Assembly: GCA_044371675.1 (NCBI GenBank)
Contig: JBILTF010000023.1
Coordinates: 1 to 29,221 of the forward strand
DNA: 29,221 bases
From: CAIZGX01 sp044371675
GTDB lineage: Bacteria > Bacteroidota > Bacteroidia > Flavobacteriales_D > Sanyastnellaceae
Direction: 5' to 3'
The translations under genes were made by a program, and so were the position numbers. Of the stretch, positions 7,370-15,370 are shown one piece after another. Each line of letters opens with the position of its first letter. The stretch's first letter is position 1. Under the pieces are notes generated by a model. The model did not search any database. It was not told the DNA's origin and saw only the letters and a list, made by a program, of their open reading frames with translations.

Positions 7370-8616
7370 CCCCCGGAGCGGATGGCATCTACGGGTTTTA
7401 GATTCGCGGCACGCAACGCAGGAATGAACCCCGCTACAATTCCAACCACCAACGAAACGGTGATCCCTAACATGATCCGACTCAGTGGAAGGAAGAAATG
7501 AAAATCGGTTGCCCCGTTCAACAACGACAGCACGCCCCAAACCAAGAGCAGCCCAATTATTCCTCCTACAAGACAAAGAAGCATCGATTCAAACAAGAAT
7601 TGTGAAAGAATAAAATAGCGTTTTGCGCCAAGTGCCTTTTGAATGCCAATGATATTCGTGCGTTCTTTCACCGAGACGAACATAATGTTCGCAATACTGA
7701 ACGCTCCCACTAGAATCGCGAAGATGCCAATGAACATTCCCGCAACATTGAATACGCCAACAATGCTGTTCACCATATCGCTAATCATGCTGGAATCGAT
7801 GACGCTGAAGTCGTTGTCTTCCGTCGGACGAATGCCTCGAATGCTCCGGAAGACGGACATTACATCGCCTTTTAAAACGTCTACATCTACGTCCGCTTTC
7901 GCTTTAATCAAGAGCGTAACATCGTCTACATCTCCAACAAATCGCTGAGCATATTCGTAAGGCACATACACCGAAAGATCGCGTTCACCCCCGAAGAGCG
8001 AAGAGCCTTCTTTTTCCATAACACCGATGATTTCGGTTTTTTGCCCTTGAATTTTAATGTCCTGTCCAACCGGATATTCCGCCCCGAACAATTGTTCGGC
8101 CAATGAGAATCCAATGAGTGCGACTGGTCGTCCCCCGTCGCATTCCATCTGCGAAAAGTATCGTCCCTTATCAATTTTTAAATCAATGGCTTGAATGTAA
8201 TCAAAGCCCACTCCGAGGAACCCAACGCCCTCTAGTGAATTGTTTTCATGTTCTACGGTCTTCGAAGCGCGTACCTGTATAGTGGCAACCGAGAACGACT
8301 TCAGGTCGGCTTTCAGAAGATTCAGATCATCTTTACTCGGTTGTCTGCGTTGCCAGTATTTCCACCACTCGTATTCCCCACCATCTTTTTCCGGGCCCAT
8401 GGGCCATTTCTGAATGAAGAGCAAATCGGAACCCATGACAGACAAACCTTCCTTCATATCGGCTTCCATGCTGTCAACGATACTCAACACAAAAATGATA
8501 GAGAAAATTCCTATCGTCACTCCGAACAACGAAAGCACCGTCCGCAATTTATTCACCACCAGCGACTGTGTGGCGAAGGCGAAGGCTTCTTTAAGTTGAA
8601 GGAGGATGAATTTCAT
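7366..8616 (-). CDS. MacB-type ABC transporter permease (FtsX-like)
   Basis: Membrane subunit of a MacB/FtsX-like ABC system, whose relatives use mechanotransmission to drive export or lipoprotein release. One N-terminal membrane segment (LFGVTIGIFSIIFVLSIVDS) is followed by a large periplasmic MacB_PCD domain. Three C-terminal segments and the usual ending FIPALRAANLKPVDAIRSGG complete the protein. I start at MKFILLQLKEAF (8616), giving 416 aa; the longer frame adds 30 residues unlike the family, and a promoter-like box sits 4 nt before this ATG. No ATPase gene is adjacent, so the partner is encoded elsewhere. The stop overlaps that of the convergent barrel gene by 4 bp. Confidence 0.9.
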   Translation of the reverse strand: MKFILLQLKEAFAFATQSLVVNKLRTVLSLFGVTIGIFSIIFVLSIVDSMEADMKEGLSVMGSDLLFIQKWPMGPEKDGGEYEWWKYWQRRQPSKDDLNLLKADLKSFSVATIQVRASKTVEHENNSLEGVGFLGVGFDYIQAIDLKIDKGRYFSQMECDGGRPVALIGFSLAEQLFGAEYPVGQDIKIQGQKTEIIGVMEKEGSSLFGGERDLSVYVPYEYAQRFVGDVDDVTLLIKAKADVDVDVLKGDVMSVFRSIRGIRPTEDNDFSVIDSSMISDMVNSIVGVFNVAGMFIGIFAILVGAFSIANIMFVSVKERTNIIGIQKALGAKRYFILSQFLFESMLLCLVGGIIGLLLVWGVLSLLNGATDFHFFLPLSRIMLGITVSLVVGIVAGFIPALRAANLKPVDAIRSGG

Positions 8617-8620
8617 AGAG

Positions 8621-8628
8621 TAAAGGTA
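8621..8628 (-). promoter_or_regulatory. -7-like box before the ABC permease
   Basis: Minus strand TACCTTTA, one mismatch from TAnnTTTG, ends 4 nt before the permease ATG. No convincing -33 TTG. Confidence 0.35.
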
Positions 8629-8648
8629 GTGTGTGAAAATGAAACACT

Positions 8649-8656
8649 TAAATTTG
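8649..8656 (+). promoter_or_regulatory. -7 box before the pqqD-like gene
   Basis: TAAATTTG matches TAnnTTTG exactly and lies 16 nt before the ATG at 8673. The region is shared with the divergent permease promoter. Confidence 0.45.
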
Positions 8657-8672
8657 TTGAAATCAAAATGAA

Positions 8673-8930
8673 ATGAACCTAAACGAAATTGCGACAGCAA
8701 AATCAAATTTCGTAACCCTAGTAGTAGATGGAGAATTGGTCTTATTACCCTTACGCAGCATCGGGGCCCGAATGACAGAAATTTTCAATTTGAAAGAAAT
8801 TCAAGAGGGAGTTACCACAGAAACGCTGACTGAAAAAATACTTTCGGAGTATGAGGTTGCGTCAACTGTTGCGCAAGCTGATGTTGAAGAATTTCTGAAA
8901 GACCGTTCCCTTTTCATTTTGAACTATTAA
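8673..8930 (+). CDS. PqqD family protein (RiPP-recognition-like fold)
   Basis: An 85-residue protein with the PqqD pattern: a short beta segment FVTLVVDGELVLLPL, then the helix RSIGARMTEIFNL, then TTETLTEKILSEYEVA and a final helix QADVEEFLKDRSLFIL. Family members bind leader peptides in the maturation of ribosomally made peptides, or act as small partner domains elsewhere. Two bases separate its stop from the next ATG, so it is almost certainly co-translated with the kinase-like gene. No radical-SAM enzyme, cyclase, leader protease or precursor peptide gene is visible beside it, so a RiPP role is inference only. Confidence 0.72.
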   Translation: MNLNEIATAKSNFVTLVVDGELVLLPLRSIGARMTEIFNLKEIQEGVTTETLTEKILSEYEVASTVAQADVEEFLKDRSLFILNY

Positions 8931-8932
8931 TT

Positions 8933-9820
8933 ATGAATCAGAATTTTGTATTGACCGTTGCTGACTATTTCGTGAAGATTTCTTCCGATGAAAATTATCC
9001 AATCTTTTTCGAAGAGGGCTATGCTAATTTTCTTCAATTGGAAGAAGAAGAAAAATACGACGCCAACGTTGTTTGTCACGCTGGGCTACCAGAAAAATCA
9101 ACTTACGAAGGAGACGTTATTTTCGATGCTATCATAGATAAGCAAAGGCTCTGGCAAGTGGTTCAAACAAAAAAAGAAAGAGCTTTTATAGTTTTCAATC
9201 CGAATAAAATTGAAGAAATTCAACAGGTTGCTTTTTTAAATGATGCATCAACTGAATGGCGGGTTTATTCGCATGTTTTGAAACAAAACGAAAACTCATT
9301 TTTCTCACCACTTTCTTATCCTTTAGGTGCTCTTTTACTCTATTACCTTACACTGAACAGCAATGCCTTTATGATTCACGCATCTGGGATTTGGGATGGG
9401 GAAACTGGGAGAGTCTTCAGTGGATTTTCCGGAGTTGCGAAAAGAAATATGGCAAAAATCTGGGAAGAGGAAGGCGCGCACATTGTGAACGATGACCGTT
9501 TGATTGTGCGCGAGGTAAACGGAGAATACTTCATGTACAACACGCCCATGCCGTATGCCGATTTGAATAAACAAGCGCAAGTCTCCAAGTTCTATTTCCC
9601 TTTTCATGCGAAGAAGAATTCTGCGGAAAAATTAACGGGTGGGCATGCCTTGTCGCAACTGAAGGCTTTTTGCTTTCAACATAATTACGATAAAAAAAAT
9701 GCCGTGCACTTGATTACGCAACTCGAAAGAATTACGCAACATACCAGTACTTACAAATTAGGCGTTGTTCCCACACCCTCAATTATCGACTTCATTCGTA
9801 GTGTTGAATTCAAAGGATGA
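8933..9820 (+). CDS. HPr-kinase/PEPCK-like P-loop protein with degenerate Walker A
   Basis: A 295-residue protein. Residues about 146-170 read FMIHASGIWDGETGRVFSGFSGVAKR and are followed about 20 residues later by HIVNDDRLIVRE. This is the order seen in HPr-kinase-like proteins: a beta segment with His-Ala-Ser, a P-loop, then a DDR motif. The P-loop here is GFSGVAKR, with Ala for the usual second Gly and Arg for the usual Ser/Thr, so normal ATP binding is doubtful. HPr-kinase-like proteins paired with PqqD-like proteins are known from lasso-peptide and related clusters, but the other enzymes are absent here. The 3' end overlaps the convergent protease gene by 42 bp. It could also be an inactive structural partner. 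Confidence 0.6.
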   Translation: MNQNFVLTVADYFVKISSDENYPIFFEEGYANFLQLEEEEKYDANVVCHAGLPEKSTYEGDVIFDAIIDKQRLWQVVQTKKERAFIVFNPNKIEEIQQVAFLNDASTEWRVYSHVLKQNENSFFSPLSYPLGALLLYYLTLNSNAFMIHASGIWDGETGRVFSGFSGVAKRNMAKIWEEEGAHIVNDDRLIVREVNGEYFMYNTPMPYADLNKQAQVSKFYFPFHAKKNSAEKLTGGHALSQLKAFCFQHNYDKKNAVHLITQLERITQHTSTYKLGVVPTPSIIDFIRSVEFKG

Positions 9821-10696
9821 CTCCTGGTTAACGGCGCCTTGACTTTTCACAACTCTCCCCTTCCCCCAAACCCAAATGCTAATGGCCAACCACAAACTTA
9901 CCGCTGGGAAAAACCAGCTGTTGATGAGGTACATGAATAGCTCTCCGGCGAATGGGAAAATAGTAAGTCCGAGACTGAACGCGTTGAACGAAAGATGCAT
10001 GAGCACAGCTGTCCAAATGCTTCTGGAATACAACACGAAATATCCCATTAAGGCACCAAGTAACATGCGAGGTAAAAAGCCCGCAACGTGAAAATGAATG
10101 GCGGCAAACAAAATAGCCGACATCCAAACCGCCCAATGTTTCGAGTTGGCCCAGCTCTTCATGACACCCTGAATAAGTCCACGGAACATGAGTTCTTCGG
10201 TTAACGGGGCAATGATGACGGTGGATAATAAAACCACAAACGGATGAACCTTCGACAAGGCTCCCAACTGGTGGTAAAATTCATTGCTGTCGTTTTCCAT
10301 GGCGTTCTCTGCCATCCACGAAGGCAAGAGCGATTCAACCTTCGCTAAAAAATAATAAATGAAGGGAATGCCTATACCCATTACCATCAATCCCAACAAG
10401 GTGGCTTTTCCGCCTTTCCATTTAAAAGATGTCCACTCTACTTTCGTCAACCACTTCTGTGCAATAAGCAACGGCACAAAGCCAACGCCCAACTGAATGA
10501 GCGCATTCATTGTTAAAACAAATAAAAAGACTTGCTGATCAAGTTTCGAATTCGCTAACACCGCATTCACCGCTTCTTCACTTCCACAATACACATACAA
10601 TCCTCCGATGAAGAACAACTGGCCGAGCATGTAGACGAAACCGAAGAGAGTTAAAGCGATTAATGCTTGGTTCTTGGGTGTTAAGAAGTTGAACAT
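9779..10696 (-). CDS. CPBP family intramembrane metalloprotease
   Basis: A polytopic membrane protein of the CAAX-protease/bacteriocin-processing (Abi) family. The three hallmark motifs occur in order: EELMFRG (EExxxR), FAAIHF (FxxxH-type) and HLSFN (HxxxN). About seven or eight hydrophobic segments are visible. I start at MFNFLTPKNQ (10696), giving 305 aa, because a perfect TATATTTG box lies between this ATG and the upstream in-frame ATG at 10720. Such proteases process prenylated or other membrane substrates or give immunity to peptides; the substrate here is unknown. Its 3' end overlaps the HPr-kinase-like gene in convergent orientation. Confidence 0.9.
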   Translation of the reverse strand: MFNFLTPKNQALIALTLFGFVYMLGQLFFIGGLYVYCGSEEAVNAVLANSKLDQQVFLFVLTMNALIQLGVGFVPLLIAQKWLTKVEWTSFKWKGGKATLLGLMVMGIGIPFIYYFLAKVESLLPSWMAENAMENDSNEFYHQLGALSKVHPFVVLLSTVIIAPLTEELMFRGLIQGVMKSWANSKHWAVWMSAILFAAIHFHVAGFLPRMLLGALMGYFVLYSRSIWTAVLMHLSFNAFSLGLTIFPFAGELFMYLINSWFFPAVSLWLAISIWVWGKGRVVKSQGAVNQESSFEFNTTNEVDN

Positions 10697-10700
10697 GTTG

Positions 10701-10708
10701 CAAATATA
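10701..10708 (-). promoter_or_regulatory. -7 box directly before the CPBP gene
   Basis: Minus strand TATATTTG matches TAnnTTTG and ends 4 nt before the ATG at 10696. If the element is used, transcription would begin at or very near the start codon. Confidence 0.5.
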
Positions 10709-10721
10709 CGGCGGTTTCAAA

Positions 10722-10766
10722 GGGAAGAGAAGTTAAGAGAGGGGAAGAGAATGGAAGAAAGAAAAA
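10722..10766. repeat. Purine-rich dispersed repeat, copy B
   Basis: A run of GGGAAGAG, GTTAAGAG and GGAAGAAA units, matching the run after nadD (core AGAGAGGGGAAGA). It separates the CPBP promoter from the terminator of the efflux operon. Confidence 0.45.
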
Positions 10767-10795
10767 GTCCCCGACCGTTGCCGAGGACTTTCCCC
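10763..10795 (-). terminator. Rho-independent-type terminator of the efflux operon
   Basis: On the minus strand AAAGTCC (10791-10785) pairs with GGACTTT (10770-10764), with CG pairs inside a one-base mismatch and a small loop. The stem is followed by a T run (CTTTTTC). It lies about 40 nt after the pump gene stop. Confidence 0.7.
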
Positions 10796-10812
10796 TAAAC
10801 CTTAACCAAAAC

Positions 10813-10830
10813 TCCTGAAGAACTTCAGGA
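10813..10830. repeat. Solitary mini-hairpin just after the pump gene stop
   Basis: TCCTGAAG and CTTCAGGA form perfect 8-bp arms around a 2-nt loop. It begins 2 nt after the TAG of the RND pump gene. The form, long arms with a 2-nt loop, matches the 18-nt unit at 20591-20608, so it may be a single copy of that repeat type or a second terminator stem. Confidence 0.6.
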
Positions 10831-10832
10831 TA

Positions 10833-13800
10833 CTAGAGTGCAGCCTCCTGCGACTCAGCTTCTTCATTTTTCTTGCCAAAGATTCTCTTCATGCGCGATT
10901 TGGTGTTTTCGCTCATCTGATACATGACAGGAACTACTATTAATGTGATGAATGTTGCGAAACTTAATCCGAATACGATTGTCCATGCCAACGGTCCCCA
11001 GAAGGCAACACTGTCGCCACCGAAATAAATCTTCGGGTCCAATTCAGTAAACATGGTTACGAAGTCAATGTTGAATCCTATCGCCAACGGTATCATTCCT
11101 AAAATGGTAGCGGTGGCTGTTAGCAATACCGGCGTCATACGCACACGTCCTGCTTCAACAATGGCTTCCTGCAAATTGCTTCCGCGCTCGCGAAGAATGT
11201 CGGTGAATTCCACCAACAAGATTCCATTTCGAACCACAATTCCGGCGAGTGCCACTATTCCAACACCTGTCATGACAATACTGATTGACATGTCGAAAAT
11301 GGCCAATCCAAGGAGTACTCCAATGACACTGAATAAGATTTCTGAAAGGATAATTAATGTTCTTCCAATTGAGTTGAATTGCATAATCAAAATCAAAACA
11401 ATCAATCCAATAGCAATCAATCCGGCCATTCCCAAGAAACTCGCCGTCTCTTCTTGTTCCTCTTTCTCACCACCCATTTTCACGGTTACTCCTTTTGGCA
11501 GGTTGTCGAACTCGGCAACTTTCTGTTCAATGGATGCAACAACTTCATTCGGATTGAATCCCGTTAAAACATTCGAACCTAACGTAACAATACGCTTCTG
11601 ATCCTTTCTGCGAATACCTGCGTAGGTGCTGCTGTAACGCACATCTGCGAATGCTGAAATAGGCACTTGACGAACCATTCCCATCATGTTCATATCACGG
11701 AAAGTGATGACCATGTTACGCACTTCCTCGAGGTTGTTGCGTTGATCTTCCTGCAAACGAATCTGAATTGGATATTCGTCTTCATTGTCTCGGAAGTTCG
11801 ATGGGTTATCGATACCGAAAATAGATTTACGCAATTCCATTCCAACTTGTGCCAACGAAAGTCCTTCGCGATTCAAACGCTCACGATCAATGTCAATAAC
11901 AATCTCTGGCTTGTTGCGTTGCAAGTCGCTCTTCAATTCTTCAACTCCCTGAATCTGCTGTGCATCTAGATAATTTTTCAGATTCACACTTGCTGCAATC
12001 AAGTCTTCGAAATTTTCTCCGGTAATTTCAACGCTAATCGGCTTCGCTGTAGGCGGACCGCTTTGCTCTTGGTCTACTGAAATTTCAACCCCAGGAATTC
12101 CTTGAACAGCAGCACGAATTTTTTCCAAATAATCCAACGTGCTCTGTCCTCCGCGCTTCGAAAATTCAACAAACCCAACTCCCACTTTCGCCTTGTGCGA
12201 ATAAGGAGCTCGGTCATCTCGAGATTCATTCGCGCCAATAGCAACGTTCGTTATCACAGATTCAACAATCGGATTATTTTCACCCAAGACACTGTACACG
12301 CGTTTCTCAATAATTTTCGCAACACTGTCTGTTGCTTCAGGCTTCGTTCCTACTGGAAGACTGGCGTACACATAAACGAAATTCGGATCTCCTTTCGGGA
12401 AGAAAACGACTTCAGGTTTGCGCAATCCAGTAACCATGAAAGAGACAATCAACAGCAACAACGTGCTAAATAAAATCGTCTTCGGACGAGACAAAGCCCA
12501 GACTAAAAATCTTGCGTAGACCCCTTGAACACCCGGCCATGTCTTGTGTTGGAAATACTCGATCATACGCTTCAAAATGAAACGATAGAAGATGTAAATC
12601 AGTAGCATGAAGAGCGTGAAATTCCCCATACCTATACTTCCAGAAATGTAAAATAGAATTCCAACAACAATGAAAATAACAGAAGTGATTCCCAATTTCT
12701 TGATGTTTACTCCTTTGTTTTCTTTGTGCGGCTTCATGAAGTCTACTGCGAAAACAGGACTAATGATGTATGCAACAATTAACGATGCGCTAAGCGTAAT
12801 GATTAGTGTAATGGGAAGGTATCCCATGAACTTTCCAATAACGCCGTCCCAGAAGGCAAGCGGAACGAACGGTGCAAGGGTAGTTGCAGTTCCAGATAAA
12901 ACTGGAAGGAAAATTTCTCCTGCTGCTTTCTTCGCTGCGATCTTAATTGGAACTTTTCCGTTATCGTAAATGCGGTGTGTGTTTTCAACCACAACAATCG
13001 CATCGTCTACCACAATTCCCAATCCCAACAAGAACGCGAACAATACAATCATGTTCATGGTGAAGTCCAATCCTGGCAACAACAAGAACGCAATGAACAT
13101 CGAAAGCGGAACAGACAATCCAACGAAAATCGCATTCGTTGCTCCCATGAAAAACATCAAAATAATCGTCACTAAAATGAATCCGATGATGATTGTGTTA
13201 ATCAAATCGTGCAGCGTAATACGCGTGGTTCTACTCTGATCTCCGGTAACAACAACTTCCAAATCTTTTGGAAATTTGTTCGCCTTCATTTCCTCAATAA
13301 TCTCTTGGATCTCGTCAGACGCGTTAATCAAATTTTCTCCACCGCGTTTGATCACGTTCAACGTAATCACGTTTTTGTGATTCAATCTACCGTAACTCTC
13401 TTGCGTCTTGTGCGCGTCTACAACTTCAGCAATGTCCTTCAAATACAAGTGTGCACCTGTCTGTCCAGAAATCACAGAGTTTTTAATTTCTTCAATATTC
13501 TTAAACTCACCACTCACACTTAACGAGCGCTTCATGTCGTCGAGTTCAACACTACCACCACTAATGGTTAAGTTTTCATAATTCAAGGTGCGTTCAATGT
13601 CGCCAACGCTAATTTTCGCAGCAGCAGCCTTGTACATGTCTACGTTCACTTGAATCTCGCGTTCCAAAGCGCCGACCATGTCTACACGCGTGATTTCCTT
13701 CATTCCTTCAATTCTATCTTGAAGTTCTTCCGCGTACTTTTTCAATTCATCGAGGCTGTAATTACCTGCAATGTTCACGAACAAAATAGGCATTTCCGAA

Positions 13801-14222
13801 AACTCAACTTCCATAACATTCGGATCGGCAGGAAGATCTTGAGGAAGATCTTTCTTCGCTCTGTCTACTGCGTCTTTCACCTTTTGTTTTGCAACAGGAA
13901 CATCTACGTTCGTGTTGAATTCAACCACCACACTCGAGAAATCTTGAATGCTAGTGCTGGTTACTTTCTTCACTCCAGCAATGGACTTAATTTGTTTCTC
14001 AATGTTTTTGGAAACCAAATTCTCAACGTCTTTCGGAGCAGCGCCCGGGTAAACAGTGCTCACATAAATTGTTGGAATAACAATGTCTGGAAACTGTTCC
14101 TTCGGAATGCTTCTGTACGTAAGAATACCTGCTAAAGTAATGAATATCGTTAGCAAATAAATGGTAGTCTTATTGTCAATGGCCCAACTGGTGGGTTTGA
14201 ACTCTTTAAATTTTTCTAGCAT
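10833..14222 (-). CDS. RND multidrug/metabolite efflux pump, inner-membrane permease
   Basis: Proton-driven inner-membrane pump of a tripartite efflux system. The N-terminal segment TTIYLLTIFITLAGILTYRSIPKEQFPD, the proton-relay helix GLGIVVDDAIVVVENTHRIYD (adjacent Asp pair) and the C-terminal set of membrane helices are typical of AcrB-like pumps. At 1129 aa it is longer than most AcrB proteins. Part of the excess is a segment after the sixth helix region (VNIKKLGITSVIFIVVG to YRFILKRMIEYF) that contains two extra hydrophobic stretches, a form often seen in this phylum. It starts 11 bp after the adaptor gene and ends the four-gene operon. Substrate cannot be told from sequence. Confidence 0.94.
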   Translation of the reverse strand: MLEKFKEFKPTSWAIDNKTTIYLLTIFITLAGILTYRSIPKEQFPDIVIPTIYVSTVYPGAAPKDVENLVSKNIEKQIKSIAGVKKVTSTSIQDFSSVVVEFNTNVDVPVAKQKVKDAVDRAKKDLPQDLPADPNVMEVEFSEMPILFVNIAGNYSLDELKKYAEELQDRIEGMKEITRVDMVGALEREIQVNVDMYKAAAAKISVGDIERTLNYENLTISGGSVELDDMKRSLSVSGEFKNIEEIKNSVISGQTGAHLYLKDIAEVVDAHKTQESYGRLNHKNVITLNVIKRGGENLINASDEIQEIIEEMKANKFPKDLEVVVTGDQSRTTRITLHDLINTIIIGFILVTIILMFFMGATNAIFVGLSVPLSMFIAFLLLPGLDFTMNMIVLFAFLLGLGIVVDDAIVVVENTHRIYDNGKVPIKIAAKKAAGEIFLPVLSGTATTLAPFVPLAFWDGVIGKFMGYLPITLIITLSASLIVAYIISPVFAVDFMKPHKENKGVNIKKLGITSVIFIVVGILFYISGSIGMGNFTLFMLLIYIFYRFILKRMIEYFQHKTWPGVQGVYARFLVWALSRPKTILFSTLLLLIVSFMVTGLRKPEVVFFPKGDPNFVYVYASLPVGTKPEATDSVAKIIEKRVYSVLGENNPIVESVITNVAIGANESRDDRAPYSHKAKVGVGFVEFSKRGGQSTLDYLEKIRAAVQGIPGVEISVDQEQSGPPTAKPISVEITGENFEDLIAASVNLKNYLDAQQIQGVEELKSDLQRNKPEIVIDIDRERLNREGLSLAQVGMELRKSIFGIDNPSNFRDNEDEYPIQIRLQEDQRNNLEEVRNMVITFRDMNMMGMVRQVPISAFADVRYSSTYAGIRRKDQKRIVTLGSNVLTGFNPNEVVASIEQKVAEFDNLPKGVTVKMGGEKEEQEETASFLGMAGLIAIGLIVLILIMQFNSIGRTLIILSEILFSVIGVLLGLAIFDMSISIVMTGVGIVALAGIVVRNGILLVEFTDILRERGSNLQEAIVEAGRVRMTPVLLTATATILGMIPLAIGFNIDFVTMFTELDPKIYFGGDSVAFWGPLAWTIVFGLSFATFITLIVVPVMYQMSENTKSRMKRIFGKKNEEAESQEAAL

Positions 14223-14233
14223 GATTCGGCTTC

Positions 14234-15358
14234 TTATAATTCAATGGCCATTCCTTCTGTTAACTCTGCGTAGCCCGTAGTGATTAACTTATCACCTACG
14301 CTCAAACCACCTGTCAATTCAGCATTTCCAGCGTACACTTGTCCAACAGTCACTGCTCTTCTGCGTGCAGTTAATAAACCATTTTCGTTCACTGCAACAT
14401 ATACATATTGCAAGTTGTTTTCGTTTTGAATTAAATTCAACGGAGCTAAAATCGCTGCTGGATTTTCGTAGTCTACAATCTTCATTACGCTCACCATATT
14501 TGGACGAAGCATTTCGTTTGAACCGGATAGTGTAGCTTCTGCGGTGAAGGTGCGAGACATTGGGCTAATGAATTTCGCGGTGAAGGAAATGCTTCCTTCA
14601 ATTTCAGTGCTGATATCCGGGAAGTACAACAACACTTTGTTTCCTTTCTTCACTTTGTTCGCATATGTTTCTGCAACTTCAGAACTCACTTTCAATGAAG
14701 CTAGATTTACAATTCGGAAACAAGGATCAGGATTTTGTGCGGTTGCGAATTGTCCAACTCGTGCACCCACGTGATCAACAATTCCTGAAATGGGTGACTT
14801 CACTTTTGTTAATTCAATTTGCGCTTGCACGGCGTTAATCTGTTTGTTTAATGCATCTACTTGTGACTTCGTCTGAAGGTATTGCACTTCACTTCCGATC
14901 TTCTGATCCCACAAACGCTGTTGTCTTTGGAAAACGTCTTTCGCCAATTCCAACTGCGGTTGAATAGCTGCTATCTGCGCAGCATAAGCGCTGTTGTCTG
15001 TTTCAGCTAGAAGCTGACCTGCTTGAACAGCATCGCCTTCTTGCACATAAATTTTCGTCACCAATCCAGGGATTTGCGGAGCAACAACTACGTTGTTTTC
15101 TGCATCTACTGTTCCTTGAATTTCAACACAGTGTTTGAATGGTGCAGTTACCACATCGGTGGTCATGATCTTTCTTGCTTTCGCAGCATTGGTAATTCCC
15201 AACTCTTGCTCTAGGGCTGAAATTTTTCCGTCTAGTTCAGAACGCTTCGCTTTCAAATCGTTCAATTCTGCGCTCTTGTCTTTTTGTCCGCAAGAGGCCA
15301 ATAACACAGCAGCCAAAACAAATGATGCTGCGATTTTAGAGATATACATGGGTTTCAT
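14234..15358 (-). CDS. RND efflux periplasmic adaptor (membrane fusion lipoprotein)
   Basis: Bridges the inner-membrane pump and the outer-membrane channel. The signal ends in a lipobox, VLLASCGQ, so Cys 23 is probably lipidated. A coiled-coil region (SAELNDLKAKRSELDGKISALEQEL) lies directly after it. The biotinyl-lipoyl half-motifs GLVTKIYVQEGDAVQAGQLLAETD and KSPISGIVDHVGARVGQF flank a hairpin of helices, followed by beta-barrel and membrane-proximal domains. Length 374 aa. Spacing is 12 bp from the tolC-like gene and 11 bp to the pump gene, so all are one operon. The early coiled coil before the lipoyl domain is a little unusual. Confidence 0.93.
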   Translation of the reverse strand: MKPMYISKIAASFVLAAVLLASCGQKDKSAELNDLKAKRSELDGKISALEQELGITNAAKARKIMTTDVVTAPFKHCVEIQGTVDAENNVVVAPQIPGLVTKIYVQEGDAVQAGQLLAETDNSAYAAQIAAIQPQLELAKDVFQRQQRLWDQKIGSEVQYLQTKSQVDALNKQINAVQAQIELTKVKSPISGIVDHVGARVGQFATAQNPDPCFRIVNLASLKVSSEVAETYANKVKKGNKVLLYFPDISTEIEGSISFTAKFISPMSRTFTAEATLSGSNEMLRPNMVSVMKIVDYENPAAILAPLNLIQNENNLQYVYVAVNENGLLTARRRAVTVGQVYAGNAELTGGLSVGDKLITTGYAELTEGMAIEL

Positions 15359-15370
15359 TTTTTCTTTTGA

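Noticed and set aside
8617..8706. 30-residue N-terminal extension of the ABC permease
   Set aside because: Not like family N-termini, and it crosses the divergent promoter region and overlaps the pqqD-like gene start.
11053..11601. 182-codon open frame on the plus strand inside the RND pump gene
   Set aside because: Antisense shadow of a well-conserved pump gene; its composition is the mirror of that gene and it resembles no family.
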